Shown here: positions 1 to 10,894 of the stretch, piece after piece
How positions within the stretch are numbered: the first letter of the stretch is position 1
Layout: each line of letters begins with the position of its first letter
Origin: Monodelphis domestica
Lineage: Eukaryota > Chordata > Mammalia > Didelphimorphia > Didelphidae
Length of the DNA stretch: 64,000 nt
Assembly (NCBI RefSeq): GCF_027887165.1
Contig: NC_077235.1
Location: 15,104,383-15,168,382, forward strand
Reading direction: 5' to 3'
Translations under genes and position numbers: made by a program
The notes under the pieces: generated by a model
Databases searched by the model: none
What the model saw: the letters and a program-made list of their open reading frames with translations, nothing else
What the model was told of the DNA's origin: nothing

Positions 1-620
1 CCTTAGCATGGGATTGGTCCCTATCAAAACCAATCCCATGAAAGGGAAATGGGCATCATCTGTTACCCAGCAGGGGATTGGTCAAATTCAAGGCCAATCC
101 TTCTCGGGAAATAAGAGGGAGGGAACCTTGTAGTATGCTGGGAGATATAGTCCCGTAGGCCACAACCATTGAATACCCACTGGATCTCTCTATGTAGAAG
201 GAGACATGGACAGCTAGACTGACACACAGATTATTTGATCTGTTATTCTGTCTATTCGCCTACTGGTTCTTATGTCTGTCAGCCTGTCTGTGTTTCTTTT
301 GTGGGTTTTCAAGTGTAGTGACAGGCTTGGGAACTACAAGCCCCATTGTGCCCCAGGGATCTTTACCTTTTGAGTCCTGGTTTGGGATTGGTTCAGAATT
401 CGACCAATCCTTTGGTAGGGAAGGGACAATACCCATGGCCCCCCTTAGCCCAGAATTGGTCCATCTCTTTAGCAATCACGCACAGTAAAGTAGGGAGCAT
501 CATTCCTCACCCAGCCTAGGATTAGTGCAATTCAAGACCAATCCCAACCAGGAAAGTTGGGGGAGGGACCCCTAGAGCACTCTGGGGAATGCAGTTCCTC
601 AGGCGACAACCTAAAAAGAG
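1..620. repeat. Module N, copy 1 (CCAAT/ACTACA palindrome block, partial)
   Basis: The block has repeated GGATTGG...CCAATCC hairpins, for example near 10-40, 73-98, 383-409 and 530-543. An ACTACA-type motif lies at about 331-355 (GGGAACTACAAGCCCCATTG). Near 141-165 an inverted version runs as TGCTGGGAGATATAGTCCC. These match the N modules near 41.2-41.9 kb almost line for line. No gene is seen. Reading the motifs as NF-Y and ZNF143/THAP11-like sites follows from known consensus sequences; that they are bound is inference. Confidence 0.75.
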
Positions 621-947
621 CAAAACTATATCTTGCTCTATATCCATGTAGACTTAGAGATGGACAAGGGGACCAACCAACAGACAGGACGACTGACAGA
701 CATAAAGCTTTGTTTATCTGTTTTTCTGTCTTACTGCCTTCCTGTCTATGTATCTGCCAGTCGGTCTATCTGTCTTCCCATCAGTCCTCTCTGGGTATCT
801 GTCTCTATATAAGTATGTATGTGTGTTTCTGTCTATGTATGTATCTGTTTATCTGTCAATCTCCAGTGTCTGTCAATCTGTCTGTCCATTGGTCTGTCCC
901 TCTATCTAATTCATCAATCAGTCGATCTTTCCCATTCTCCTTCTCAG
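621..947. repeat. Module T (pyrimidine-rich TCTG/TCTA sequence) ending in a 3' splice-site-like tract
   Basis: Degenerate CTGT/CTAT repeats, with TATG runs near 810-845. The last 50 bases form a polypyrimidine tract ending TTCTCAG at 941-947, directly before module E. TCTAAT/TCTAAC strings 35-45 bases upstream in the copies could serve as a branch point. The open frames here are artefacts of the simple sequence. Confidence 0.7.
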
Positions 948-1089
948 GTATCCACTCTAGAAAATGGGAATAAGTGGTTGCAGGCAAGCAAAGCATATGA
1001 TGGTGTCCCTGTGATGTTCAGGTGGCTCAGAAAATGCATTTTGTTCAAGATTGGAGGGGGAGTGGCAGACCTCCACTTTGGCCAGTGAG
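948..1089 (+). other. Module E, copy 1: 142-bp exon-like block
   Basis: It is flanked by a polypyrimidine-CAG acceptor ending at 947 and a GTGAGT donor at 1090-1095. The plus frame starting at 948 is open for 46 codons and ends in TGA at 1086-1088, just before the donor. The same frame is open in all five full copies, each exactly 142 bp long. The peptide (…KWLQASKAYDG…, ending FGQ) is not one I recognise. Codon differences between copies look neutral, so an untranslated or non-coding exon is as likely as a coding one. Splicing is inferred from sequence only. Confidence 0.5.
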
Positions 1090-1490
1090 GTGAGTGGCTG
1101 TGGCAGACGGGATGATGGGTCCAAACCCTTCTTCTCAGACTCTTCTATGAGGTGCTGGAAGTCTTGAATAGGAAAGCAAAGAATCAAGGTCTCAGAGGCT
1201 AAGCTCAGCGCATTACTTACAGGGATCTTAATCTGTTGTCCTGACGTTTCCCAACAAGGAGCATTTACTAAACAAGAATGACACTTCCTAGGGCAGGATA
1301 CGTAACAAAGTGAGGCACAGAATGTTATCCGCCATTGAGATCCCATGCACTCTAGTTAGGATACTTTACAAACTGTGGAGAGAAGAGATGTTCCTTAGCT
1401 GCAGACCCCACCTTTCACTGCTTCTAGTCACTCTTCTTGCTCATTTGAATGAGATGGCCAAAAAGAAACACCCTAACCTTGCAATGCATC
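1090..1490 (+). repeat. Module D, copy 1 (truncated)
   Basis: This matches the first part of the D tract at 35,513 and 42,308: a second CCCTTCTTCTCAG acceptor-like string, then TTTACTAAACAAGAATG, then a small frame beginning near 1,322. It breaks at 1,483-1,490, where AATGCATC is shared with module S, into which it is fused. The LTR-like end and poly(A) signal of full D copies are missing. Confidence 0.65.
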
Positions 1491-1582
1491 TTTTTGGCAA
1501 TAGTTACTATTCACTGCACTTGATATACACGATTTCACACATTAGTCCTAGCAAAACTTGGGAAGAAAAGATTAGACTGTAA
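1310..1582 (+). other. Small conserved frame in module D, copy 1 (probably not a gene)
   Basis: The frame has 90 codons. The part from about residue 5 to 55 resembles the frames at 35,754 and 42,518 (…IE-P-LVRI…KLWR…, then a Leu-rich stretch of about 13 residues). From about residue 58 it reads through the D/S deletion junction, so the end is chimeric. The shared part could be a remnant of a retroviral or other transposon protein, but no family is recognisable. Substitution pattern in sister copies shows no purifying selection. Confidence 0.25.
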
Positions 1583-2218
1583 AGTTAAGAATTTCTGGAC
1601 CTCCTTTGGCCTTCTGTTGGATAATCCCCTGTGTAGATGGCCAGCTCCTGCCCTTGTCTCTAGCTTTTCAGAGGAATGAACTGTTGTAAAACTACTTGAT
1701 AGACATTATTTGCTAACGTTTCTATCAGCTGCATTCAGAAGAAATACATTAGACATATAGTATAGTCCAAACCCTACAGAACATTGAGATGAAATGGAGA
1801 ACTCAAGTTCTTCAACTTCTAGTTAAAGTCTTTCATAAACCACATTTGATAACTCTTTAGACCTCAAGCCCTGACATTTCCCTTCATGAAGAAACTTTCT
1901 CTATTTTAGTAGCATTAAAACGGTTACTCAGACACTCCATAGAACACTCTTGGTCTCACACTCCAACTGAAGCTTCCTATTCAACACTTTCAGCCAACCA
2001 TTCACGCATGTCACCTATACTATCCTCGCTCTTCCTTCTACTAGAAATACTACTTCACTCACATACACAGATACCAACACTCAGTCACATACAAACTTTA
2101 GTCGGTTATGGAGCATGTGTTCAGGTTGTCCTGGGCTCCATTTTGACCGACTTACTTTGGAACCAGATTTGGTTGATATTCCACACTTTTTCTAACATTC
2201 CCAGGTACCTAGTCCCTC
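1491..2218. repeat. Module S, copy 1
   Basis: AT-rich sequence shared with 19,660-20,210, 22,760-23,480, 46,280-46,990 and 57,930-59,350. Landmarks are CCTCCTTTGGCCTTCTG, GCTAACGTTTCTATCA, and GGGCTCCATTTTG close to the (TA)n tract. No coding region is recognisable. It may be an old LTR or other retroelement, but I cannot classify it. Confidence 0.65.
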
Positions 2219-2336
2219 ATATATAATATAATATAATATAATATAATATAATATAATATAATATAATATAATATAATATAATATAATATAATATAATATA
2301 ATATAATATATAAAGATATATATATATATATATATA
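2219..2336. repeat. (ATATA)n / (TA)n tract
   Basis: An uninterrupted 5-bp ATATA unit array runs from 2,221 to about 2,311, then (TA)n at about 2,317-2,335. Paralogous positions carry a plain (TA)n (46,995-47,046) or almost none (23,480; 59,380), so this copy expanded with a different unit. Confidence 0.95.
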
Positions 2337-2988
2337 AAGATATATGAACATAAATTTCGCAGCAGTCCCACTGGGGTGTAGGCTGTGGCATTCACGGACA
2401 CATGATTGCCCAGCTGGTTTCTGATTGAAGAGAGGTTCATTTCCCGAAAGTTTGGCTTACCAAACCAAACCCACTCAGTTTACTTCTGACTGTAAGTTTC
2501 AAAATTACCTCTAACTAGGAACACCACTACAATTCCCTTCTCTACTCTTTTTTTTACTCTAACTTCCTTTGCCCTGCCAATTTGTCTTTTTCTTCGCCTT
2601 GCCTGAAAGCACTTTAGCCTATGTCTAAATCTGCTCCTAGAGAGGAAATTTGTGGCTAGAGAGGAAAGTTTGGCTTACCAAACCGAACCCACCCTGCTGA
2701 TTCCTCACTGTACTCAATGGGTTCATGTGTGTACCTCAAGTCTGGTGATCAAACTGGCTGGAGGTTTAGGTAGCCATAACATGAGAATCCTTGCCGGCTC
2801 ACCATTTGTTTACTTGGAAATAACACAGAACTTTCAAATAGTCCAAAAAACCAAGTCTTGAATCAGGATAGGGATGAATCCCATATTGTATTCTTTATTC
2901 AGAGTCTGATGCCACGACTTTTACAGGGTATAAACCCAGGACTCTGGGGATGTTATGCCTGGGAGGGCCACTAGCCTAGATGACTCCT
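2337..2988. repeat. Module X, copy 1, with an inserted piece of module P
   Basis: X landmarks are GGTGGTCAAACTGG-type sequence, CTTGAATCAGGATAGGG, and GACTCTGGGGATGTTAT. A piece of module P (about 2,500-2,663, with CTTTAGCCTATG and CTCCTAGAGAGG) interrupts it. The host string AAGTTTGGCTTACCAAACC occurs on both sides, near 2,447 and 2,666. Confidence 0.6.
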
Positions 2989-3356
2989 GCAAGTGTTAAC
3001 ATCCCGGATTTCACCCACCACCAAGGAAAACCCATGGACAATGCAATCAGTAAAGAAAGGGCCGTTTATTGAACTAGTGGCAACTTAGTCAAAAGAGTTC
3101 CGAGTTCCCTCCTGAAGATTCAGTCTTAAATACTTTTCAGCATGAATAACCCCCCTGCCTTCCTCATTCCAGTCCGTTATCTGTTGCATGCTCTTGGTCG
3201 AAAGTTTCCGGGTTTTTTTGCACCTGGGACCTTGGGCCTGAAGTTTATCTGTCAGTAGTTGGGACAGGTCCCAAAATTTCATCTGTCTGTAGCTTAGCAT
3301 TTCTCTTGACTGAATATCTCAAGGCTTGGGCAATTTCCAACTCAGATCTCCTTCAC
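2989..3356 (-). mobile_element. About 370-bp insertion, possible reverse-oriented LTR
   Basis: Other X modules run straight from GATGACAACTCCAAGGA into GGGGAACCTCTCTAC. Here unrelated sequence intervenes. It begins near TGCAAGTGTTAACA and ends near CCTTCACA. A TTTATT string at 3,065-3,070 would be an AATAAA poly(A) signal on the minus strand, as in an LTR. I see no clear target duplication, so the class is uncertain. Confidence 0.4.
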
Positions 3357-3950
3357 AAGGAGGAAAAGTGGGGAACCTCTCTACCACATTGGGGAAATCT
3401 AGGAGCATGGAAAGATGAGTGACATTGCTATAGCTAAAAGGAATTCACTGACAGGATACAATCAAGCATAGGAAAGGAATCCTAGCAAAAGGCTAGGGTC
3501 TAAGAGAGTGGGGTGCTTACAGTGGATACTGAAGAATGGTCCTTGCCAGGTGTGGATCTTCTTGGGAAAGGGTCTCTTGATACAATTGGGGAGACTACCT
3601 AACTAGGATTGTCAGTCTCCTGAGGGTCCATACTCAGTCTGAAACTGCTCACCTGGGATTCTCTCAGGGTGGATTCCCATGGGAACAGGGAAGAAGGACA
3701 AACTTTGGGGTCTCCAACCTACAAGCCCTTCCATAAACACTTTTGCTCTCACACCAATCTCGCCATTCCCCAGTCTGAGGGAATATCAAAGGACAATGGC
3801 CTTCCCGGTTTTTCTATTGTCAACCTGGAATCAAGAAAACCCAAACTTGTGGCCTAGACGTATCTGGTGTAGCCTGGATTTCTGGAAGAGCTTGTACGTT
3901 GGAGTCCCCAACGTTTGTACTTCTTCCCTATTCCCCTGAGAATCTAGAGC
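3357..3950. repeat. Modules X (end) and Y, copy 1
   Basis: Contains CACTGACAGGATACAATCAA, GGGTCTAAGAGAG, CTACCTAACTAGGATTGTCA and GGAACAGGGAA, which recur at 16.1-16.9, 31.5-32.2, 47.4-47.7 and 59.9-60.8 kb. The apparent frames here (3,669-3,939) are not conserved. No gene is seen. Confidence 0.65.
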
Positions 3951-4460
3951 GATAGAGCCAGACAAATAGAAAGACAGATAGGCAGGCAGACTGGCATATA
4001 CGTAATCAGATAGGTAGGAGGGAAGATAGATGGATATAGAGATAGCACATAGAGAGACACATAGTCAGACACAGAAAGAGCGATTGACATGCAGGTAGAC
4101 AGATCGAGAGATAAATAGATAGGAACATAGAACAAAAAAACAGAAACAGAAACAGAATGAGAGATAGAGACATTGACAGATTAATAGAACAACAGGATGC
4201 AGGAAGGTGAAACAAAGGGACAGACAGAGACAGATAGATGGAAGGGCATATAGAGGGAAAATGGAATCGAGAGACAGAGAGAGAGACACAGGAAGTCAGG
4301 CAGATGGATAGACAGACAGTCAGGGATAGACAGATAGCAATATAGATATATAGATACAGCTAGATCAATAGATTGATATATAGACAGAATGAGAGAAAAA
4401 CAGACTGAGAGACACAGATAGGTGGATCGACAGACATACAGAAGGACTAAGAGATGAACT
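3951..4460. repeat. Module T, purine-rich orientation (GACA/GATA)
   Basis: Degenerate GACA/GATA/GAGA sequence with the recurring string GATAGCACATAGAGAGACAC. It is the reverse complement of pyrimidine T blocks elsewhere and switches strand at about 4,455 (AACTAGTTTCTCTG). Confidence 0.85.
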
Positions 4461-4596
4461 AGTTTCTCTGCCTTTTTGTCTATCTGCCTGCCTGTCTGTG
4501 TGTCTATCAGCCTGTCCTTCTGTCTGCACGTCCCACCTGGCTATATCTATGTGTCCATATGTTTATGGATGTATATTCGAATCTATCTATCTATCC

Positions 4597-4664
<68 letters not shown>

Positions 4665-4755
4665 CTTTGTGTTCCTGTCGGTGTAATCTATGTATCTATC
4701 TACCTGCCTGTTTGTAAATGGATCAGTCTGTGTGTATGTCCTTTGTGTGTTTTAA
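4461..4755. repeat. Module T, pyrimidine orientation, with (CTAT)n
   Basis: A near-perfect (CTAT)n array lies at 4,581-4,664, followed by GTGTTCCTGTCGGTGTAATC and CTGCCTGTTTGTAAATGG. This lead-in is also found immediately before N blocks at 11.6, 41.0 and 50.3 kb. Confidence 0.9.
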
Positions 4756-5995
4756 AGTGTTGTGATAGCCTGGGGAACTACACATCCTAGTGGTCACATT
4801 CCTTTGAGTCCTGGCTTGGGATTAGTCTTGCATGGGACCAATCCCGCTTTGGGGGACAATGGCCATGGCCCTCCCTAGCATAGGATTAGTCCATTCCATG
4901 AAAGGAAATAATGGGCTTCATCCCTTTCCCAGCATAGGATCGGTCCAATTCAAGACCAATTCCCTCCTCGGGAATAAGGGAGAAAGACCCGTGGAGCACC
5001 CTGAGAGATGTCCTCCCCTAGGCCACAACCCTTGAAAACCCACAAGATCTCTTTCTATGAATATATGTAGATGGAGAGAGGGACAGCTTAACAGACAGAA
5101 AGACTGACAGATTATTTGATCTGTTATTCTGTCTATTCGCCTACTGATTGGTATATCTCAGCCTGTCTGTGTGTTCTTTTTGTGGGTTTTCCAGTGTTGT
5201 GACAATCTTGGGAACTACAACCCCCAGTGTGCCCCAGGAGTCCCATCCCTTTGAGTCCTGCCTTGTGATTGATCCTGAATTAAACCAATCCCGTGTTGGG
5301 GGAGGGAAAATGCTCATGGTCCCTAGTTAGCACGGGATTAGTCCACTTTAAAACCAATCCCATGAAAGGAAGATAGGCCATCATCCCTTGCCCAGCATAG
5401 GATTGGTCCAATTAAAGAACACTCCCTACTAGAAAATGACAGACAGCTACCCTTGGAGAATGCTGGGTGATGTAGTACCTTAGGCCGAATCAATGGAAAA
5501 CCCAAGCTAGATCTCTCTATGGATCTATGTAGAGGGAGCGATGGACAATTAGACAGACAGAAGGACTGACAGACAGATTTGTCTATCTGTCTATCTAATA
5601 TTCTGTCTATCCGCCTGCTGATAGGTGTATCTATTAGTCCACCTCTCTCACTTTTTGGGATTTTCCCTGGTTGTGACCTCCTTAGGAACTACAACCCTCA
5701 GGGTGCCCCAAAAGTCCCTCTTCTTTGACTCCTGCCTTGGGATTTGTCCCGAATTCGACCAATTGCGAGTTGGGGGATGCACAACGCCCATGGCCCCTCT
5801 TTAGCCCAATATTGGTCCATTTCAAGACCAATCACACACAGGGAAGTAGGGAGCATCATTCCTCACACAGCCTAGGATTGGTCCAATTCAAGACCAATCC
5901 CTCCCAGGAAATATGGGGGAGGGTTACCTGGAACACACTGGGAGATAAAATTCCTCAGGTTACAACACAAAAAAAGACATACTATCTCTAGCTCT
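4756..5995. repeat. Module N, copy 2 (several monomers)
   Basis: At least three ACTACA-type motifs are seen (near 4,770, 5,213 and 5,688; the first is degenerate). Inverted partners lie near 5,000-5,020, and multiple ATTGG/CCAAT palindromes occur (for example 5,878-5,901). The block is built from N monomers separated by GACAGATTATTTGATCTGTT spacers. No gene is present. Confidence 0.8.
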
Positions 5996-6105
5996 ATATC
6001 CATGTAGACTGAGAGATGGACAAATGGACCGACAGACAGGAGGACTGACAGACAGAAAGCTTCGTTTATCTGTTATTCTATCTTACTGCCTTCCCTATCT
6101 TGGGA
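5996..6105. repeat. Module T remnant; E and D deleted
   Basis: The usual AGCTTCGTTTATCTGTTATT start of the T block is cut off at TTCCCTATCT and runs directly into the L module flank (ATTGATCATTCTCAAAC). In complete units, about 270 bases of T, module E and the D tract lie between these two strings. Confidence 0.7.
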
Positions 6106-7080
6106 ATTGATCATTCTCAAACTTTTCTAACCAGCCTTTTATTTATGTCTTTATTCAACAATTTTCTATTTTATTGTTTTTCATATTATATTTAGTCAAC
6201 TTAGCACATTATTCCTCCTCAGTGACAAGAATCATATTATGTCCACCATTCCGGTAGCTGAAGGGCAATTCCACTGGGTATGACATGTGTCCTTGATGAG
6301 AAGCTCTTTCCATGTTGTTGATGTTTGCACTTGGATGTCCATATAGAGTCTATATCCCCAACCGTAACCCCCTGGACCCTTGTAATCTAATAGTTGTTTT
6401 TCTTGGGTGTTTCTACTCCCACAGTTTTCCTTGTGAATTTGGATAGTGTTCTTTCTCATCAGTTCTGCCGGGTGGTTTAGGATGATTGCATTGACACTAA
6501 TGAAGAAGTCCATTCCATTCCATTCCATTGTACCACGGTGCATCCATCTCTATGTACAATGTTCTCCTGGTTCTACTTCTCTCACTCTGCATCCATTCCT
6601 GGAGGTCTTTCCAGTTCCTGTGGAATTCCACCAGTTTATTATTCCTTTGAGGTCTATACTATTTCAGCACCCAGAGGTACCCCAATTTGTTCAGCCATTC
6701 CCCAGTTGAAGGGTATCCCTTCCTTTTCCAATTTTTGGCCACTCCAAAGAGAGCAGCTATCAGTATTCTTGGTCAAGCCTTTGTCCTTATTATGGGTATG
6801 TGGTAGAAACCCTGCAGTGCTATGGCTGGATCAAAAGGCAGACCTTCTTGTAGAGCCCTCTGGGCAGAGTTCGAAATTGCCCTCCAGAATGGTTGGATCA
6901 ATTCACCACTCCAGCAACAATGCCTTCACATCCAGACTTTGCCTCATCCCCTCAAGCATTCATTATATTCCCTTGCTGTCATGTTAGCCAATCTGTGTAG
7001 CCTCCATTTTCAAGAGGAGACACATTCTCATTGATACTTTGCATCAGAGTTTCACCATTATTGGATAGATTCAAACTTTG
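6106..7080 (-). mobile_element. Module L, copy 1: truncated LINE-1 3' end
   Basis: About 6,140-6,995 aligns by eye with the 3' untranslated region and the last part of ORF2 of the LINE-1 at 26.4-27.3 kb. Shared strings include CCACTGGGTATGACATGTGT, TCTACTCCCACAG, TTCAGCCATTCCCCA and GCCCTCCAGAATGGTTGGAT. The reading frame is broken. The same fragment with the same 5' end recurs at 36.4, 43.2 and 63.7 kb, so it belongs to the composite unit and is not a separate insertion each time. Confidence 0.8.
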
Positions 7081-7447
7081 AAACACCAGGCAGAGCCACC
7101 TATTAGTTGTTCGGGATTGGCAGAGGTACTGCTTACTCAAATGACAAAAAGGGGTCCCAGTACTGATGTTCGTCTAAACCCAATAGCACGTATGCAAGTT
7201 GAAACATTCCATTCACTGTATCAGTCTTGGCCATTAAATTTTTCAAATGTGCTAGGTAAAATGGAGAATCCTCTTCCTAGTGCTGGAATCTTTCAAACTG
7301 TGAATTTCTCTATAATTGTTCTTTCAAAAGTAACATCCTTGAACCTGTTAACTTGGAAATAATGCCGAGCTATCAATTAGTCATAAAAACCCAAGTCTTT
7401 AACCACAATTTCACCTTTCAAACAATTTTGAAATTCAAATTTAAAAG

Positions 7448-7490
<43 letters not shown>

Positions 7491-8882
7491 TACACACATA
7501 CACACCCTCCCAATCTAATTTTGGGGACGTGGGGATGTTCGGGATAAAAAACTGTTTTCATTCCCCTTTAACTCCTGAACAAATATAATCATGCTAGTCC
7601 GTACACCAAAATGATTGTTAAAATAAGCCTCATATCTTAGCCCTTGCCTTTCTGAGGATTTCATCATAGGATGACAGAACATTTGATCAAACAGGAGAAA
7701 AGTGGGAAGTAACTTCAAATAGGGGAGAAAAGCTCCCTAATTTGGAATATTAATGCCAGGTAGAAGTTGGTAATGATCAGCAGTCAGCTGTAGAGCTTGA
7801 TAGAAACTTAGCTGAGCCATTCCTCAGCCCTTCCATTGGCCCTTGTGACTGTATCCTAACCCATTTTCCTCCATAGAATTTCTTTTCCCCATGATCTTTC
7901 CATAGAATTTACCCTTAGATGGCAATTCTCTCTCGCCATGTTAAGATTATCTTTCTTACTACCAATTCCTTCTAGGCTCCATCATTTCTTTCCTAACGTC
8001 TTCTGATTCGATTTTGAGACAACCCAGCACTCTGGAATCTTTGCTGCAACTTCTCCAATGGACAGATGTTCCATTCCATCCTCTTAACGAGGTAAAATGC
8101 TCCTATTTTCAACTTTCCTCCTTCAACTCAAAATGGAGACTAAGTCTGTCCTTTCCAGGTTCTCGACTTAAAGAGCCTTGGCTCCGGGTAAATAGAATTC
8201 TCAGGGGAAATCAAATGGCAAGTTTTCCCACGCTATAGTAATATTTCTCAAGTCAATGAAAAGGACAGGAAACAATTCTTCTCTGGATTCTGTATCTTGA
8301 GGGCTCCTTCGGATTTCTGCTTAAGGTGTCTCCTTGAGCAGTTCTTCAGTTTCTGGGCTGCAGGAAAATCTCATCCAGGCTTTTGGCTCCTAATAAACGT
8401 CTTGAGGTAAACCTTCCTTTCATAGGTTTTCATCTCTTCACCCACACACCAGAACTCGGGGGTAAAGTCCAGGGCATTCCTAGAAACGTCTTAGGAATTT
8501 CCCAGGTGGGGAATTCCTTTATTAGCAGTTATGTGCCAATGATGATCAGAAATAATGCACACAAAACCATCAGTTCTCTCCACTTCAAAAGGAAAATTAG
8601 TTCTCAGTATTCTCTGGTCTTTTCAAACAAAAACCTATCTATTTGGAATGGTTGCACTCTAGAAGTTGACCTTCAAAATGCCCCAAATCAGGTTGTAGTT
8701 GATGATGCTTTTCCTGTTTCAAAAACTCAAACCTGTAACATTTTCGCTCCAAAAACAAAACTTAGGGTTACTAAAGAAAAGGTTCAAAATTTCCTCTAAC
8801 TAGGAACACCTCTACTATTCCCTTCCCTTTTTTCATTTTTTACTCTAATTTCCTTTGGGCTGCCAATTTGCCTTTCTCTTTT
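7081..8882. repeat. Modules Q and P, copy 1, with (CA)n
   Basis: A (CA)n tract lies at 7,452-7,506. Q landmarks include GGTCCCAGTACTGATG, TCGATTTTGAGACAACCCAG, AAGAGCCTTGGCTCC and CTCTAACTAGGAACACCTCT. The order is the same in copies at 20.8, 37.3, 44.1 and 55.9 kb. The frame at 8,383-8,799 is not kept in sister copies, which have stops and indels. No gene recognised. Confidence 0.7.
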
Positions 8883-8886
8883 CCTT

Positions 8887-9852
8887 TGTTACAAGGGAAT
8901 CACTTTAAAAGACTGATATATATTAATTTAAGGTCGCCAAGGAATCAGCTATGTAATTCCTAAATGAAAACTCAAGTCAGCCGTCAGCCTTTTTTGGAGT
9001 TTAATTACAATAGGAGCAAGAAAGGAATTAGAGATATATATAGAGAGAGAAAGGGGAGAGAAGGGAATAGGGCTTAAATACCCCTTCTGTTTAGGCTGGG
9101 CCAAAAGGCCCAAGCCCTTAGATAGCTGGGGCAAAAAAAAGAGATCAGTCCCTTTCACTCACGTGTCCAAAATGGAGAAACAGTCTCAGAGGCCCCCACC
9201 TTCAGCTTCCTTCAGAGCAAGCTTCCTCAGAGCCCAGGAACCACACCGACCAAAAAACTCAATCTCCCCCCGAGTCTCCAGACCCTCCTATCTTTAAGGA
9301 AACCATCCAAGTTGCCTCCCCTCAGTCCTCACATCTACCAATCACTCTTCATCAATTTCCCTGTCAATGGAGGCTCTCGCTTAACCCAGGACCGCCCAGA
9401 GGTTTCTGGCTTTTGCACATGTCTGTTGAAGGTCATATTTTTCAAATGATTAAATCTTTACTCTTTTGTTACAGCCCTTTCTAAATCCTGTTAACTTGAG
9501 TATGGTAGAGATTGGAATAATTAAATTTTGATCTAGGCTGCAGCCCTTACTCAATCCTGTTAGGACTGAATAGGGTGGAGATTTATTCCAAGTATCTCCA
9601 TTGTATCAATTCTAAAATCAATCAAGACTCAAAGAAATTCCTGTTCTATGCTTAAGCATAGGTCAAAGTCCTTTCCATTGTTCAGCAAAGGGTTTCTGTC
9701 CTAAAGTAATCTTAAGAAGGGAAGAGAAGGAACCTCCCATGCCAATGGGGTTCCCATTCCAATAGACTATCAGTAAGAAATTTTCCAAGTATGAAATATC
9801 CCAATGGTGAAATTTCCAACATTTACAAGTCTAAGGAAATTTGAGGTTTACA
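8887..9852 (-). mobile_element. Solo LTR (endogenous retrovirus type), 966 bp, minus orientation
   Basis: The insertion interrupts module P, which is continuous in other copies. It starts TG (8,887) and ends CA (9,852), with CCTT directly on both sides (8,883-8,886 and 9,853-9,856) as the target duplication. On the minus strand there is a TATTTAA box (9,074-9,080) and about 70 bases downstream an ATTAAA poly(A) signal (9,000-9,005), the usual LTR promoter and poly(A) layout. No internal retroviral genes are present. The family is not identified. Confidence 0.75.
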
Positions 9853-9856
9853 CCTT

Positions 9857-10120
9857 GCTGCAAAGCACTTTGGCCTATGGCTAAAGCTGCTCCTAGAGAG
9901 GAAATTTGTGGCTCAAGTAACTTGGAAATTTGTGGCTCAAGTAACTTGGAAATACCACAGATCTCTCAAATAGTCTGAAAAAACAAGTCTTAAATCAGGA
10001 TAGGGATAAACCCCATATTGTATTCTTGACTCAGAGTCCGGTGCCACGATTTTACAGGGCATAAACCCTGGACTCTGGGGATGTTATCCCTGGGAGGGCC
10101 ACCAGACTAGATGACAACTC
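9857..10120. repeat. Module P end fused to module X
   Basis: GGCTCAAGTAACTTGGAAAT occurs twice in tandem (about 9,910-9,960). P then runs directly into X (CTTAAATCAGGATAGGG, GACTCTGGGGATGTTAT). The second (CA)n and all of S are missing, so this is a deletion junction. Confidence 0.65.
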
Positions 10121-10751
10121 CAAAGAACAAAAGAATTTGGGGAACATCTCTACCATTTTGGGGAAATCCAGGAACAGGGTAAGATGAGTGACTTTGCTCA
10201 ACCTACCACGAAAATGGGAGGATTCAAACTCTACGGATAGCATCCAATGAAGCTTGAGAAAAGAATCACAGCTTGAGGAGAGGGTCTAAGGGAAAGGGCT
10301 GCTGACAGTGGAGACTAAAGATGATCCCTGATCAGGTGGGGATTTACTTGGGAAAAGATCTCTGAACCCACAGGGGAGACTACCTAAAACAAAGAGTGTC
10401 CTGAGCCTCTGCTTAGTCCTATCCAAGTAGAATTGTCATTCACTCTCCATTATTCAGCCTGAACCTGCTAGCCTGAGATTCCCTTCTGGATGGATCCTCA
10501 CAGAAACAGGGAACAAGTACAAAGTTTGGGTCTTCAAGTTAGAAGCTAGTCCTAACTTTGGGGTACATCTGATCTTACTATGCTACAAGTTTAGGGTTTC
10601 TAGATTCCATGTTGACACTCTGTGTGTATATCTATCTCTCTGTCTATATCTATAATTCTTTCTTTGTGATTGTCCTTCCGTCATGTATCTATCTGCCTGT
10701 ATGTATGTATATTTCTCCATCTGTCTGCAAGCCTGTCCCTTCTGGTTATCT

Positions 10752-10752
10752 G

Positions 10753-10786
<34 letters not shown>

Positions 10787-10894
10787 TGTATGTATGTATG
10801 TATCTATTTGCTTTTCTCAGTCTCTGTCTTTCTGTCCAACTATCTGTCTGTTTGTGTCTGTCAGTTTTTTTCTCTACAAAGATAGATAGATAGT

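Noticed and set aside
4756..5995. CRISPR-like array of short repeats in N blocks
   Set aside because: The repeats are inverted hairpins with conserved spacers, irregular spacing and eukaryotic context. There is no direct repeat/unique spacer pattern and no cas genes.
9910..9960. Tandem 24-27 bp duplication in P as a minisatellite
   Set aside because: Only two copies are present and they sit at a deletion junction, so it is better explained as a by-product of the rearrangement.
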